This document shows, piece after piece, positions 1 to 13,411 of a DNA stretch of 64,000 bases. Each line of letters starts with the position of its first letter. The first letter of the stretch is position 1. The position numbers and the translations under genes are program-made. The DNA is from Tubiluchus corallicola (Eukaryota; Priapulida; Priapulimorpha; Priapulimorphida; Tubiluchidae): NCBI GenBank assembly GCA_030141605.1, contig JAQGDQ010000138.1, forward strand, positions 434,001-498,000, read 5' to 3'. A model generated the notes under the pieces. It was not told where the DNA came from, ran no database searches, and saw only the letters and a list, made by a program, of their open reading frames with translations.

Positions 1-3000
1 TCACTCAGTACAAAGGACACACGACCCTGCATAAATCACGTGTGTAATCTTGTCTGCCCACCGCCTATTATTCACAACCCACAACAGAAATTCATCTCTC
101 ACATCCTGCGCCAGCAATAGCAGACAACCATCCCTACCCGAAAAATTACCTCACATTGTGAATTCATCAGAGGCTGCATTAGACGCTACTATCTGAGGCC
201 ATATTGTTAACTGTTTACCTGAAATAACAGTTCATTTTGCCCTGCACCTGTTAATTAGATAATTAATGCCTGTGGGGTAATTATGAGAGTTGAGCTTGCA
301 AGCACGCAAGACAAAAGACTGCTGACAGATAATGCGAAACAAAGCAACCCGCAATACAGTAATTCATTCTAATAAAGATCATGAAACGAAACATTGTTGT
401 AACCACTAGAACGACTTTTTTAACTTTCTATTTTCTTACACCATTCCACTGGCAAATTTAATTCGGTTTTTAATGATATGCGAGACGTGCAAGACGACAT
501 TGAAGTGTCTATATGTTAAGGCTACAGTCTATACTTCTTTTGTCTAAATCAAAGAAATGTGGTGATGAGGAATTCAAGAGATATTATTATAACATTTCAT
601 TAGTTCATTGTTTAGGCACCATACAATTTCTGAATTGCCAAGATCATATACCACTATTACTAGTACATGACCAGAAAGTTGAATTTGCCAGCAATAGGCC
701 TTCCGATTTGCAAAAGCTCTCGCTTGGATATTCTCTTTAAATCCAAACTGCATGACATCCAGACATAAATGAAATCTTCCTACGGAAAGGCAAATCCTGG
801 AGAAGACTAAGGATGTGATTACATCATGATTTCCCCCGATGGAAACACTCGCGACAAAATGCAAGACTAAAACGTCATGCTACAGAATCTGGTAAAAATA
901 ATGCGCTATAAAGCAATATAAATCAAACTGTAAGGAAGCTTTTCTTGAAATGATACAACGTTAGATAAAAATTGAATGCAAAGGGTTCCTTCTGGAAACA
1001 ACATCAGTTTCGATACGCCCTGTTCGATTTGAGAAGCCTAAACGTTTCGATTGTCAATCAGACAGAGTGGATCTCCTTCGTCTCATTACAATAGATTACT
1101 CATTCAAAATGTCTTCTTTTATTCAATTACAGACCACGTTCAAATAGAGGCATGATATTAAAGTATTGTGGAAGAGTTGAGACATTCAGCCTTGACAGGC
1201 AAGTGGGTAATGGTACATAGACTACACTTATACATCACGTATAATACAAAATTGCACATGAAATTCAATTCATAATGGTTTTATTGCAACACTAAATAGA
1301 ATCGCACCCTATACACGTCTCGTCAGAATTCACCTCATTCAGTGAAGTCTCGGGAGGCGTTGGACTAAAGTTCGAAGGCTGCGTGTGCACTATTCGAGGA
1401 TGAGGATAATTATTGACTTAAGCAGACGTCTCTTTTTATTGTCTGTTCTGTCCCCAATGAATTCTGGGGAAAGTAACTGTTGTTGTGCTAACACAGAAGA
1501 AGACAAAAGTACTACCAGTAATCTTCTAAAACATTTGTTGCGACAGTCCTGTGCACTTAAGAATCAGATTTGGTTGAAGTCGTTTAGGGATTTAGACGTC
1601 AGCCTTCAGTGCAAGAGAAATCTCTGTATAATTAAGTGTTACCTGATGTATAAATGCATAAGAAAGTTATTTTCGCTGCCTTACGATTGTAGTGACAGAC
1701 AAATGTGCTGTATTTGAACATAGCGTATTTATATGTTTTACTAAGGAAAACGATATATCCTTTTATGATGAAAGTTAAAAACTGCAACAACAATTTTCTA
1801 TGTCTCGGGATAACTCTGATGTTTTTATATTGCTTAAATTGCATAATAGATGAAGACAAGTTCTTTTCAGTACAAACTGTTATAATCGTAAATATTTACT
1901 AATAACCATTTTATTTTTTGCCACTAATAATAATAATAATAATAATAATAACTAATTACCACTAATCCTTATATTTTATTATGTGTGTAAATACTATGTA
2001 AATTATTTTTTACGTAAATTTTGTGTATATGTATTATGTGCGTTCTATGTATGTGTGTTATATGTATTGTGTGTGTTCTATCAACTTTTACTTCTAAATA
2101 AAAATGTTACTTACATACTGATGTCCTGGTCCCTGTATTAGGCTGGATAAAAATCTAACTTGCACATACTCGCGTCAGTATTTACTGTCAAAGTGGAAGA
2201 AAACCCAATTACATATATTTAAAACCTACTCACTGCACTGCAACGACGAACATTTTCCTCAAAGAAATTTGCACTTTCCCCACCCGACGTTTTAAATGCG
2301 TGATTTCCCCTGCTCACTTTTACAGCTACAGTTTATGATTTCGTAAATGGTTAAACAGAAATGTCCCGACTGTCCGCCGTTACAATATTTACATTCCCAC
2401 AAAAAATATCGATGGCAGTCTACAGATTATACAGTTGTTCTTGTTAAATAAATGCGTTGTCTACAGCGACTGTATCTGAATTTATGACTTGTTCAACTGG
2501 ATTCCTGGTGTATATGTTAAATTAGTAGCCCAGTCCAGAAGACCAATAATCTAGCACCAACTAATAATTATAAACTGAATATTCAGAAGTATTTTACTTA
2601 ATGCCAAAAAACGCCATTAAGTTTCACTGGGCATCTTCAAGGCAAATACTAACTTGCTTAGCAGCCTTACTTCACAAAGTACATCCAAGTACATGTTCCT
2701 GTATCACGCCAAATACACAAATAGTGTTTATTGTTTATATGTATAACTTTATGCAAAGAAAGGAGTCTACACTAATACATCAGCCCACCGAGTATTTCAA
2801 AACATCTCAATTTTAATCTTTCTCTTCGGCTGTAAATTATACAAGTTATTGGCTATCTAACTGCGAGTGAATCTGAACACTGTAGAATACTATATTGATT
2901 AGATAACGGCTATCTGTGCTACTAATATAAAAAAGATCAATCGAAAAGAAACTTCCTAACAGTGCGGAAGTTTTATCACGCAAAGTTAAAAACTGTAACA

Positions 3001-3950
3001 TTTCGTGGATAAAAGGCGCTTAATTTAACATTTTTTGGCTAGCTCACTTGTCCCTTGTAAATCTTTTATTACCTTACAAAACAAAACCCTCGTAAAAGTC
3101 AAAATATCCTTCGTTATGCACTACTCGAAGAGTTAATCTGCGTCAAACAGTAAGACTGTCGGTTTACATGAATCCCTTAAGCAAATGTGTGCCTTAAGCT
3201 CACTTCAAAGGACCTAGAATGAGTCCATTGTTTAATGTTTGCCAATATTCTGTTTTAACTGTCGAACAATTTATTGACATGAGACTTAGAATATTCAATT
3301 TGAATATCATTCTTCTACCAGCAGCTAATAATAATTATGAGAAGTATTAATTTATCATACAGCAGCATATTTTTAATACTGTAATACAATAATATTTTGC
3401 CAAATGTGTTGCCACGTAATGACAATGATAACGATGATTGATGATTGACGATTATGCGCACGACAACAGCAGCAGCGGTGCTCTTAAACAAAGACAACCA
3501 TCATATGTGATGATGACTGTTATGACGTCATGTATGCACATCAATAATAGTGCTAGTGATTTTTCAAAGTTTAGGACAAATAAGTTAAAAAATCTTGAAA
3601 ATTTTATCCACGAAAAAACTTTTTCCAGTAAAAAAACGAATAAAAAACGTTTAGCTACTGACGTCTAGCATATGAAAACTCACCTTAAAATGGTAATAAA
3701 TTCATAAGAAGTCGAAAATAAACCATAGAACAGCAAACATAAATAAAAATTATCTGTTTAACATGATTCAGTAGAAAATACCCATCAAAGTTCGTACAAG
3801 TTAAAAGTAATGCTTTAAAGCCAGTAAAAGAGGCAAGAGGGTCGACAAATTAGACACGGTCCAAGGCTCACTTATTACAAACACATGTACAGTACTGAGG
3901 AAAACTAAAGAAAACTAATGAAAAGACGAAAAACACATCCATAGCCTTAC
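1..3950. other. AT-rich non-coding stretch, no gene recognised
   Basis: Only short open frames with random composition are seen, none with splice-flanked coding character or a recognisable domain. The stretch may be part of a large intron of the NtA gene to the right (minus strand) or intergenic. The only clear structure is a (TAA)n run near 1924-1950. Confidence 0.5.
1924..1950. repeat. (TAA)n microsatellite
   Basis: Perfect run of about nine TAA/AAT triplets in AT-rich DNA. Confidence 0.9.
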
Positions 3951-3959
3951 TCGAATTGT

Positions 3960-4380
3960 CAACTTATTCTAAAATTAACATACGCCCAAATGTACACAAA
4001 CTTTGATGAAGTAGTGCAGATTTGTAAAGAAGTTTACCCACAGCCTTTGACAATGCTGGGTGTTGTTCTTGATCCAACTAGTCTTTAGGAATTGAGGTTG
4101 GTCTTCATTGAAATGTTTGTCATCATTGTAGCTTGTTGGCCAAGAAAACGTACAAGCCAAGTTGGTTGCAACAAACTGATGAACAGATCTGGTAAGATTT
4201 TGATGTCAGTCATATTAGGTAGCTTACAAGATTCACACTGTTTAATTACTATCACAGTGGCTAGTCCACGTGTGTGCGTACACTCAATCACACATCGAAT
4301 GAAAGAATCGTTGTCTACCTGGAAATTTTTAAAACAGGCGGAGTTTAACAGGCTTTCCTTTCCAAGTTTAAGAGTGCACA
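3960..4380 (-). pseudogene. Decayed protein-coding fragment of unknown family
   Basis: Read on the minus strand, a frame without stops (about 4380 to 4130) contains runs such as CESCKLPNMTDIKILPDLF and LLQPTWLVRFLG. The coding signal then moves to a second frame (YNDDKHFNEDQPQFLK) and, after a TAG, to a third (HPALSKAVGKLLYKSALLHQ). The pieces join in order as one hydrophobic, helix-rich protein broken by two frameshifts, which suggests a dead gene or transposon ORF. I do not recognise the family. Chance cannot be excluded. Confidence 0.3.
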
Positions 4381-7300
4381 GGAAGAGGAGACTATTTCAG
4401 TAAATGTAGTCGCCAATATCAACGTTGGTCATCATATGCTCAAGGAGTTCAACTCATGAGGCGGAAAGACCTAGCATAAATGTAATCCTGCACATTTAAA
4501 ACACAGACTTACAAAGGTAACGAAAGAAATGCTCATTCAATGATTGTATATGCTGGAAAAAGGTCTGGGTGGACCGGAGCTGCAGGCCTAATCCTGCCTA
4601 CGAGTAATCTAGAAATGTAGTAAGCTTCTCTGCAATACTATATACATAACTATATTACTCATAGATATACATACCATAGATATATCTATATTACTCATAT
4701 ATAAATATACATATATCATAAATATCTTTATATTTGTCAAGATATATAAGTAACTATATTAATTCTATATATATGTTTTTACATCACAGATTCAAAAATT
4801 AATACATTTGGAAATTGTTAAACATTTAACAGCACCGGTATAAAACAAATGAATTCAACATAGAAGTCAAAAACATACACCAATGTCTGTCAGTATAACT
4901 ACTTTCATACGAAATAGCTTCTCAGGTATCCAGAAAGTCTGTAACTGCCCCTTCAGGTAATTAAGGTCTTATCTACGAGCTTATAAAATGCAGCTTCGGC
5001 ATAAAAGTAAGAGTTAGGGTATTGTGTACGAAAACTTTAAACCCTTCAAAGATTAACTCCGGTGCACTTAAATGTCTTAATGACCATGCTTTTCCAAGGA
5101 ACGATCCTTAACCCTTGCCTCTGCATTTTAAAAGCATTGAATCTTCTATGATAAGCACATTTTTATGCAGCAGTTAGACATTACTAAAACGGATGATGCT
5201 GGAATTTATTGTAATTTCTTCCTAACAGGGTTAATAACGACCAGGTTAATAGCCTCGGCATGAAGAATGAAACGACAAACCCAGCGGAGACCTTCCTGCA
5301 TCCAATTACCATGAAAATTTATACCTGTAAATTCGCTGTAATAACGTCTGGCTGGTGTGTCTTAACTTGGCGATACTTGAGCTTTGCCAAGGCTACAATG
5401 TCCGCAGGTAACGTACACACAGGTAAACTCAAACATGGCTAGGCCTCAGTCAGTAAAAACATACGCAGCGTACAGTTACAGCAAGAGCAAAGTACAGTAG
5501 TCAAAATGGTTCAAAGTTGTTCAGATAAAACGACGAAAATGCTCATTGCCGATTGTCAAACAGTAAAACCGTGTAAAAGCTTTTAAATTAAATGAAAACA
5601 ATAAATCACTTAAAAATAAATGGATGACGTAATTAGCTGGCTTTAGGTGAAAGCATTAGGTCAGTGCCCATAAGGGGGCTACAAGAGAAAGTGCATATAT
5701 GTATATGAATAACAAGCCAAATGTATGTTCGCTGGAATGTACTTAGCTTTCCGTGAACAAGTAGAAAACCTGTATTTAGTCTCGGAAGTATCTTGCTCAA
5801 CAATTCGATCTAATTTTTGGGTCGAACAATTCTTAAGTCATTTTTGTATGCCAATTCTAACTAACATCTTTTTGCAAATAAGCTTAGTACGTTCTTTTTA
5901 AACTAACTGGATGAGTTTTACCTGTGCTTTATTTTTATTTTTGTTTTCGAACTTTAACGTTTGAGATAAAATAAATAATAGTAGTAACAATAATAATAAA
6001 AATAACAAGAATAACAATATGAAAGCAACGACAACGACAACAATAATAATAATAACATACTCAAAGATAAGAGTTCATATAACTAATTTACTGCATATGG
6101 GATTTTCTAGAATAAGACTATGAAAAACAGTAAAAAACAACCTACTGGCGTTTATAAATTAGTCATGAGAGTTTTGACAGCATCTAAAAGACATAAAGTA
6201 CACAGTATGAAAATAATTTTGAAAACTGCGTATCGTAAAACGCATAATACGAAGTCAACGCAACGATTAAACGCGATGCAAGATTACAAATTAAAAGAAG
6301 AAACCGACATAGAGAACGAAAAAATATAACACAAAGGTCCACATTTTTTATATTCATAGAGCTAAGTTCTTTGACTGTCCAAATTGCCAATAATTTGTCG
6401 CATCGCAGACCGCGTACAATCTCCGTTCCACACTAGAAAATTGTAGGTCACTGATTCTGTTGATTCATGTAAGCCAACCATTAACTTGTATTGAGTACAT
6501 TAGGAGAAATGACTGTGCGAATAACGTTTAAATCACTCCCTGGGACGATGGCATTCATTTAATTGTGAGACACCAAGAACGCTGGTATGGTTACAGCACC
6601 ACGAGAGATGCAGCAGAGATAATTCGAAGACTGGCAGCTCAATATAGAATAACAGTTACATGTATTTGGAAGGAAAAAGTAATCAATATTAGAAGACGGG
6701 AAAAATTCTTTCAAAGAACCATTTCATGAATAATGTGCGCTCATTAGTTCTTGTCACAAAATAACCATGCATGTAATGCAACGTTTTAGCATTTTAGCAA
6801 GCCAAAAGTAAAGGATGATGAATAGATAAAACACATTTACTAATAAAGATACAAGTATTTGAGAGTGTGAATATCTGTGAAAGACTGAAACTCCCCAGTA
6901 ACAAATATATTGCCGACACTTACTAATAAACACTTACAGTGAATTAGCAAGCAGATTTAGACTGGGAACATTGACATAGTTAAATAATTTTTTCTTGCCA
7001 ATGTTAAAGCAACGCAAAAAACTGGCGGTGTGAAAACCATGCTTTTCCTCGATGGTCGTGGATGATGAAGGAAGTGCAATTTTCATTTTTAGAATTTTTA
7101 AACTTAGTGTTAAAGACAAGGATGTTACTATATTATTGTAGTGTTCATCAAAGTATAAGCGGTACGCGACCACATCGACTGACACGTCACTTGTCTTTTT
7201 TCTTCCCCCACCCCCTTGCTTCCTCATGTTGCCATTAACCTTATAACACATGTATATGCCAACTCGAATCTTTTATGGATTTCTGTACTGACTAACATCG

Positions 7301-8229
7301 TAATTTCCGCCTCAGATTTCTGCATAGATTCTTATGAGAGGTACATATATATAGAGGATATCAAAGTTCAACCAGCACCGCAAATACACAAACTCTTTAC
7401 GACAAAGAGTCATAAAGACTCCATTGATGTGAAATCTTTAGCCTGTACCGTCGGTGACAAGGGAGCACTGTTGTTGCTCGCGCTTCCAACAAGGAATTAG
7501 CATGACCATGTGTAGTTGTGTATACGTCATTAAATTTTACCAATTTCGCCGGGGAAGCATGTTTGAAAAAGCGCTGAAAGGGTGAAGTTTGCAATATTGC
7601 ATCCTCTTCGAAATGACTTAATATTTAACGTTTATTCAAATTACAATAAAAAAAGTCTGGTGATTATCTAATTAAGAACAAACTGGTATTAGTTTAATAA
7701 TAGGAAAACAGCAAACGTTATTACATTACTGCTGGTGCTTTGGCAGAGTATATTACATCAAGCAAATCAACTCAAGTAATTAAGCATTCACGCAAAATTT
7801 ATAATCGATAACCAAATGCAGAAATTAACCAAATTGCACGTAGAACTGTACATGACTCTGGCTATATACTGACTGATAAAATCTTTCCTTTAATTTAGTT
7901 GACGAGTAGTATAGACTGGATCTTTGAGTCTTCCAGACTCGGTATTTCTCAAACACTTCCTCCTGAAAGAGCATTATGTGCAAATTGACTCCGTGCAAAT
8001 AGTCGAAATTTATATCACAGCCTGGCTGGAATACCTAAAAGAGCTGCGGCGAATATATACCTGAACAATGCAGGCACACAAATAAAACATACATGCACAC
8101 TTATCAACAAAACACGCCTATACTTTGACGAACCAACTAAAAGAAAATACAACAAACTGATTCACACTGTTTAACGTAAGACCTTTTGAAGATGAAATCA
8201 CCTCAAAACGTGTTTCAAATATTTTGATA

Positions 8230-8230
<1 letters not shown>

Positions 8231-8269
<39 letters not shown>
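8231..8269. repeat. (TA)n microsatellite
   Basis: Nearly perfect TA dinucleotide run of about 38 bases. Confidence 0.92.
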
Positions 8270-8271
<2 letters not shown>

Positions 8272-8471
8272 CTATATATGTACATGTAAAGAGAAAATAT
8301 GCATGGGAAAAGTATGCCTAATAGCACGTGATCCGCTCTTTCCCACGACCAAATACCTCTGTTATAGTAAAATTTCAATGTTATCAAAATTCTTGGAACT
8401 GGTTGATTTTCTACAATGTTGCTTTCTCTCATATTCAGTTAGGCAATTAGGTTCGCACAACAATCTGCTCG

Positions 8472-8500
8472 ACAACAACAACAACAACAACAACAACAAC
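8472..8500. repeat. (ACA)n microsatellite
   Basis: About nine tandem ACA triplets. They create an asparagine run in one open frame, which is not evidence of coding. Confidence 0.9.
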
Positions 8501-11420
8501 GGCAAAAGTTGCCAGTTTACACTATGGGCTCATTGAACAGAATATTTACGTTTTTTTCAATTTTACGAGTCAAACGGCTTATATTTAAACGTCCAACCAG
8601 ATGAATAGCATTACATGTACAAAACGGACGACAAATTTAGCGAACTAAAACCGTATTTATCAGGGTGGGTAAATATTACGTGCGACTTTTGCCATTACAC
8701 TTGGGCATGCGATGATGCGGAATGTACAAGGGCACTTCGCAGCATAATTGAAAAAAGCCTACTAATTGCTATCTATGAGAACAAAAATTACAACAAATGT
8801 ACAAAAAAACAGAAACGACCTACACGCTGTTTTTCGCAATATTTGGTTAACTTACATACGAAACAATCAAAATATATATGAATATCGAGTATTACAGTAT
8901 AATGATGCTATAATATACCCATTAATATCAGCTTAAAATCCTCTTAAACGAAAACACAATTGTGTGCTTACAACAGCAACAGATAATAAGCCACGAAGTG
9001 CACAAAATGAGCCAAGTTGTGCAACAAACGGCAATAAACGTTTGTGACCAGAATAGCAGACAAGTGTGGGAACGAGTTAAAGATATCATTAGCTAAAGCC
9101 GCCTCGTTAAAGCTTGACCAACGGCTAATAAACCTAATCTTAACGGCGATTTCATGAAGTAGAATTGGCGAGTTAGACATTGGGCATGTCACTGACTAAC
9201 AGCCTTGCGATAAATACAAAAGTAAATGAGCCGCATAGTCCAGGATGGCAAGAAGTGTAAAATATCGCTCACCCCGAACGTTGATCAAAGGTCTGGAGTA
9301 AAGATTTTTGACGCACGAAGTCGGTATAAAATCTACTAGTGCTTCACAACTGCAGATTTTATGGTTCTTCAACTATCTGTCTTGTCACAATGACATGACT
9401 CGTTTCTTTTACACGTACATGCAGTTTAACATTACAAAACTCCAGCCAATTTTATTGTTATAATGAACGTTATCGAGATGTGAATGTATCGTAAGTGTGC
9501 ATCTAATGACGCTTACTGAAAAAACCATCACTGATGTCGTTAGTGACATTAACATTAATTAAAAGTAGAAAAACGTAAGCCGTATCCGCCGCATTTCAGA
9601 ATAGGCTAGCCGCTTCGAAATTCGTTATAAAAATGACTTGTTATTTCAAAGAGTAAAAAGTTCATTAATTACGCTGAGCTGCGGATTTATTTGCGACTCA
9701 AAAGTCGATTAGCCAAATGCAGGAAAACTGCAATATTAAATATTAAAGCATGGAGCCTGCATTCCGCTAGTGTCAGATAGCCCACCCAGTGAACCATGTT
9801 CATGATGTTTATCGGTATAGGAAACAACAGGAAGGCGCGACACAAATAACCAGAGCGCCACCCTGATTATTTACGACATATGCAAACACAGCACATTCAA
9901 TCAGACCACAAGCAAAACATTTAATTAGACTACGTGACTGTACTAAACAGTAAACATTTTGCCTTAAAGCAAAACCGGACCCAATCCTAAACTGAAGATC
10001 AAAACAATCTACTCTTTAAAATATTGAAAAGGAAACATACTGTTCTTTCAAAAATGATGTACGTGAAAGAATTATTATCACACAAACGCGTTTGTTCCAC
10101 TAGTTCTTCACAGTTACATGCACTAGCGCCTGTATTTCGGGTGCTGCTATAATCACACAAACGCATTGCACAAAAAAGGTGCTGTACCTCTCAGTTCAGA
10201 GATGTTCGTTTCTGACGTATTGCACACGTTCGACAGCTCGTGCGTGAGCACAGAGGTAAATTTGAAATTTGAATTTTTATCTTAAAGTTGCCGAGTTTTA
10301 GTACAGCACACTGAATGTCTTATAGAACTACTTTACTTAAATTTTCGCTTTGGCAAATGTGTACAACACGTTCATGGAATGTTTTTGCTGCTGAAAATCA
10401 GGTTCGTTTGTGATGTCATCAACAATTGGGCTCGCCCGATGTTAATTTTGCAGTATTATTGGCGTTAAAATGTATAGTTTTCATTGTACTTGAAAATAAA
10501 ACACTATATAAAAAATTATCGTGTCTTCCTTTAACAGTCACTTTGCTTCTCTGAATTAGCTGTAAACATTCACCATTTGTGAAAGTTCGGCAAGTTATTA
10601 AAAAACTTGTTTTTGAAGGCAACATTCTGGCTTACAATTTCATGATAATCAGCACAGTTATATTGAAAAAAGTCATGCAGGTAATGGAAGTCACATGAAA
10701 AAAATAATAGCCATAATAGTTATGTTGCCACTCTAGATTTCGTCTCTAGAGCAGAAAAGGTTTATAAAAATATAATTATAATAAATAATCTGACTAATAT
10801 CTACTAAAAATCATATTCCAAATAAACCAAAACATACTTCGAAAACTTTGTGACAGCTAATCAAAAGCAGAAGATTATATAGTACAACATGCTAAAAAGT
10901 TAACCAAATTTTCCAATCCCAGATGCAGGCTTGTCAGGGCTCTAATAATGTTACCGTTGACCAAGCACGCCTCTGTGAAAATCTGTAATGTTCAGATCAA
11001 TGCAGCGTGCAACATATTATACAAGGGGGTGCGGCGAAATAACGCCCAGACATTTTAACGAATTTTGTATTGTAGGTATGCCCAGATTTTGGTGACTTTT
11101 GGCGGTCACTAACCTTTTATTTTGATTAAAAAACAAATTCACTAATTACCGATCCTACATGATTGAAATTCGAAAAACAAAAACGGCATAACGTGACGCA
11201 AAGGTCTTGCATTGTAGTGAAAAAACAAGAACAAGTTTAGTTTGTTGAAGATTAATTTGCTTAGAAATAAAATGCCACCGTGTGTTTATTATAAGCCACA
11301 TAAAATAAGCTCTAAACTTAGTCCTTTTTGAAAATGCAGTTGAAATATTTTAGAAAAAGCTAACTCACAAAAGTGGCGGAGTATGAAGCTTAAAAAATCA
11401 GGTATGCTGACCCGGGACGC

Positions 11421-11561
11421 ACTGTCATTCACGAGCGCCAAATTTTGCACTAGAAACACCGTGCTATTTCAGACTATGACGGAAGCTGTTGATGATGCTT
11501 GCATATAGTCTGAAACAGCACGGTGTTTCTAGTGCAAAATTTGGTGCACGTGAATGACAGT
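11421..11561. repeat. Long near-perfect inverted repeat (57-bp arms, 27-bp loop)
   Basis: Left arm 11421-11477 and right arm 11505-11561 are reverse complements with three mismatches, one of which would be a G-U pair in a plus-strand transcript. Arm ends read ACTGTCATTCACG and CGTGAATGACAGT. No duplicated flank is obvious, so this may be a miniature palindromic transposon or a hairpin-RNA locus. The near identity of the arms implies recent origin or continuing gene conversion. Confidence 0.85.
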
Positions 11562-11697
11562 TATCAGCTTAGGTTATATAATAAAGATTATTAGGTCTAG
11601 TTAATCTGACACTGACAGTGATCCCTGATCCCACCCAGCTGTCGCTGGTTAAGAGCATATTTGAGAGAAGTGGCTCCAGTCCATCCATTCACGCTGA

Positions 11698-11709
11698 CAT
11701 GCGCGCATG
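11698..11709. promoter_or_regulatory. CATGCGCGCATG palindrome (NRF1-like)
   Basis: A 12-bp perfect palindrome of alternating purine and pyrimidine stands out from AT-rich DNA. It resembles the GCGCATGCGC class of NRF1 sites. A related 14-bp version lies at 14941-14954. Function is inferred from the motif only. Confidence 0.25.
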
Positions 11710-12388
11710 CATACCGTTTGCTGAATGTGGTCCCCATTTCGGCATTAATAAATCAGTTAGGCTTTACTCTGCTTGAGTGTTCGCCAATGCAAAGCGAGTC
11801 AAACCAACAGGGTTCCTTTGTTATTTTGACCAAAGGTCTCAAGCGATTTTCTGAATGTCACTCAATTTTGACATAAAGAATCGGTTGGCATAATGAAAAC
11901 CATGCCAATATAACAATTACTGTTATTAGCGCGTAACTTTTTCCTCTTTAGCATTCCTAAGCATTACTGACGTCCGCAGAAACGGAAATTATCAAACTAT
12001 ATTAATGCCAACCTTATCTGGTTCCTTTAATTAAATCTCACTTTCCCTGAAATTTATGGTGCTATAAAAGATAAGCGCTTTGAAAAAATTTTGATAAATA
12101 AACGCACCACATACTAACGTAGATGTCGCCCCACTATATTTACATTTGTGGGTGGTCTGAAACAAGTTAGAGACATTTCTAAGTAAATTTGAACTCTAAA
12201 AATCAAACTTAGCTTTTAGTTTACTCATATCACATTGTTTTATTCCTCTGTAGTTTATTTATGGAGACTTTTTAGTTTATCTTTGGAGATAATGAAACTG
12301 TTTCATTAAATTAACCGTAGAATCAAGAAATATAAAGCGGCGTGTGACTGCGTGAGAGGCCACTGCAAATTGGAGTTTCACACTTTGG

Positions 12389-12604
12389 ATGGTCCATTTG
12401 AAAAGACTGGACATACGCAACAATGGACGGGCAGTGAATGGCCCCAACACCTACTTCAATTTAGCCGGCGGCCGGTGTACAGGTGCGATTAACGGCTACG
12501 ATGAAGATACATCCCGCGATGTTTCCGGCTACAAAGAGGACGTTTTTCGTCAGCGCAGGTTGAACCGTAGAGTAAGGGTGAAGAGGGCGTGGAACTACAC
12601 ATGA
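12389..12604 (+). CDS. Orphan 71-codon basic ORF, possible exon or relic
   Basis: This ATG-initiated frame sits in a locally GC-rich island between AT-rich flanks. The predicted peptide is polar, with NGYDEDTSRDVSGYKEDV followed by a strongly basic tail (RQRRLNRRVRVKRAW) that ends at TGA. No domain, signal peptide or membrane segment is visible and I do not recognise a family. It lies on the opposite strand to the NtA gene and 0.8 kb beyond its visible exon. It could be a small gene, an exon, or a relic of an inserted element; the composition contrast is the main reason to list it. Confidence 0.2.
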   Translation: MVHLKRLDIRNNGRAVNGPNTYFNLAGGRCTGAINGYDEDTSRDVSGYKEDVFRQRRLNRRVRVKRAWNYT

Positions 12605-13411
12605 ACCAGGGTGGGCGTGTTGCCAAGCTGGCACCCCTCAAATGTTTTCTTTTTCTCAAATTGCACTAAAAAAACTAGGATGGAGCGGATCAAAAATAAA
12701 CAAGCTTAGGCCTACATATATACAAGATGGATAAGCAAAGCGATGCAAGTTTACTGCATTCCGTGAAATGCTATTACATCAGAACTAGAATAAAAGTATA
12801 ATTATTAACAGGGCAGAAGTGTCTTGAGAAGCTACGTCGACATAAGCGTATTTAGACTTAAAAACAATAAGACAAATCTTTTTATAGTTTAAGTTCACAT
12901 AAAAACAGTAACCTATTTTATTTTGAGGCACAGTACGTTTTGAAATATAGCAGCAAAAATATGTCGCCAAAAGTATGTTAAGTTGTGCTGACTAGTATAA
13001 TTTTACCTTACATCGTGGATTTAAATTTACAAAATGAGGCTGCACATCTCGTTGCTATGTTTACTATTATAGTCTTCTCAGTTTGTACTTTTAGATCACT
13101 ACTTTTCTCAAGTGAAAATTTACTTTAGCGCTAAAATCCTGGAGTTGAGCCATATTATGCTTACTTAAGAGACTATTAATTTGTCAATTTTAACAAAGGT
13201 CGCCATCATTAAAAGAAAAGATAGAAAAGCCATCAAAAATTATCAGAACTTTAAAGAGTGCATCAGCATCACTCATCAGTAACAACACCCAACAGTCTAA
13301 TCGGGATAGAGATGAACAAATGTCTAAATGCAGCTAATAATTAGTTTTAAAATGTATCATTGAAAATAATGTTAGAACTTACTAATTCTAAGATTTATTA
13401 CAAAACATTAC

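Larger units (their letters stand above)
4440..11400. other. Long non-coding stretch, no gene recognised
   Basis: AT-rich with scattered microsatellites. An 88-codon ATG frame at 8615-8881 (+) contains CDFCHYTWACDDAEC but has no supporting splice sites or family match. A frame near 6570-6729 (+) reads TTRDAAEIIRRLAAQYRITV but starts from no clear signal. Neither is strong enough to call a gene. Confidence 0.45.

Noticed and set aside
6120-6329. 69-codon Lys-rich ATG frame
   Set aside because: A-rich composition explains it; no homology or splice context.
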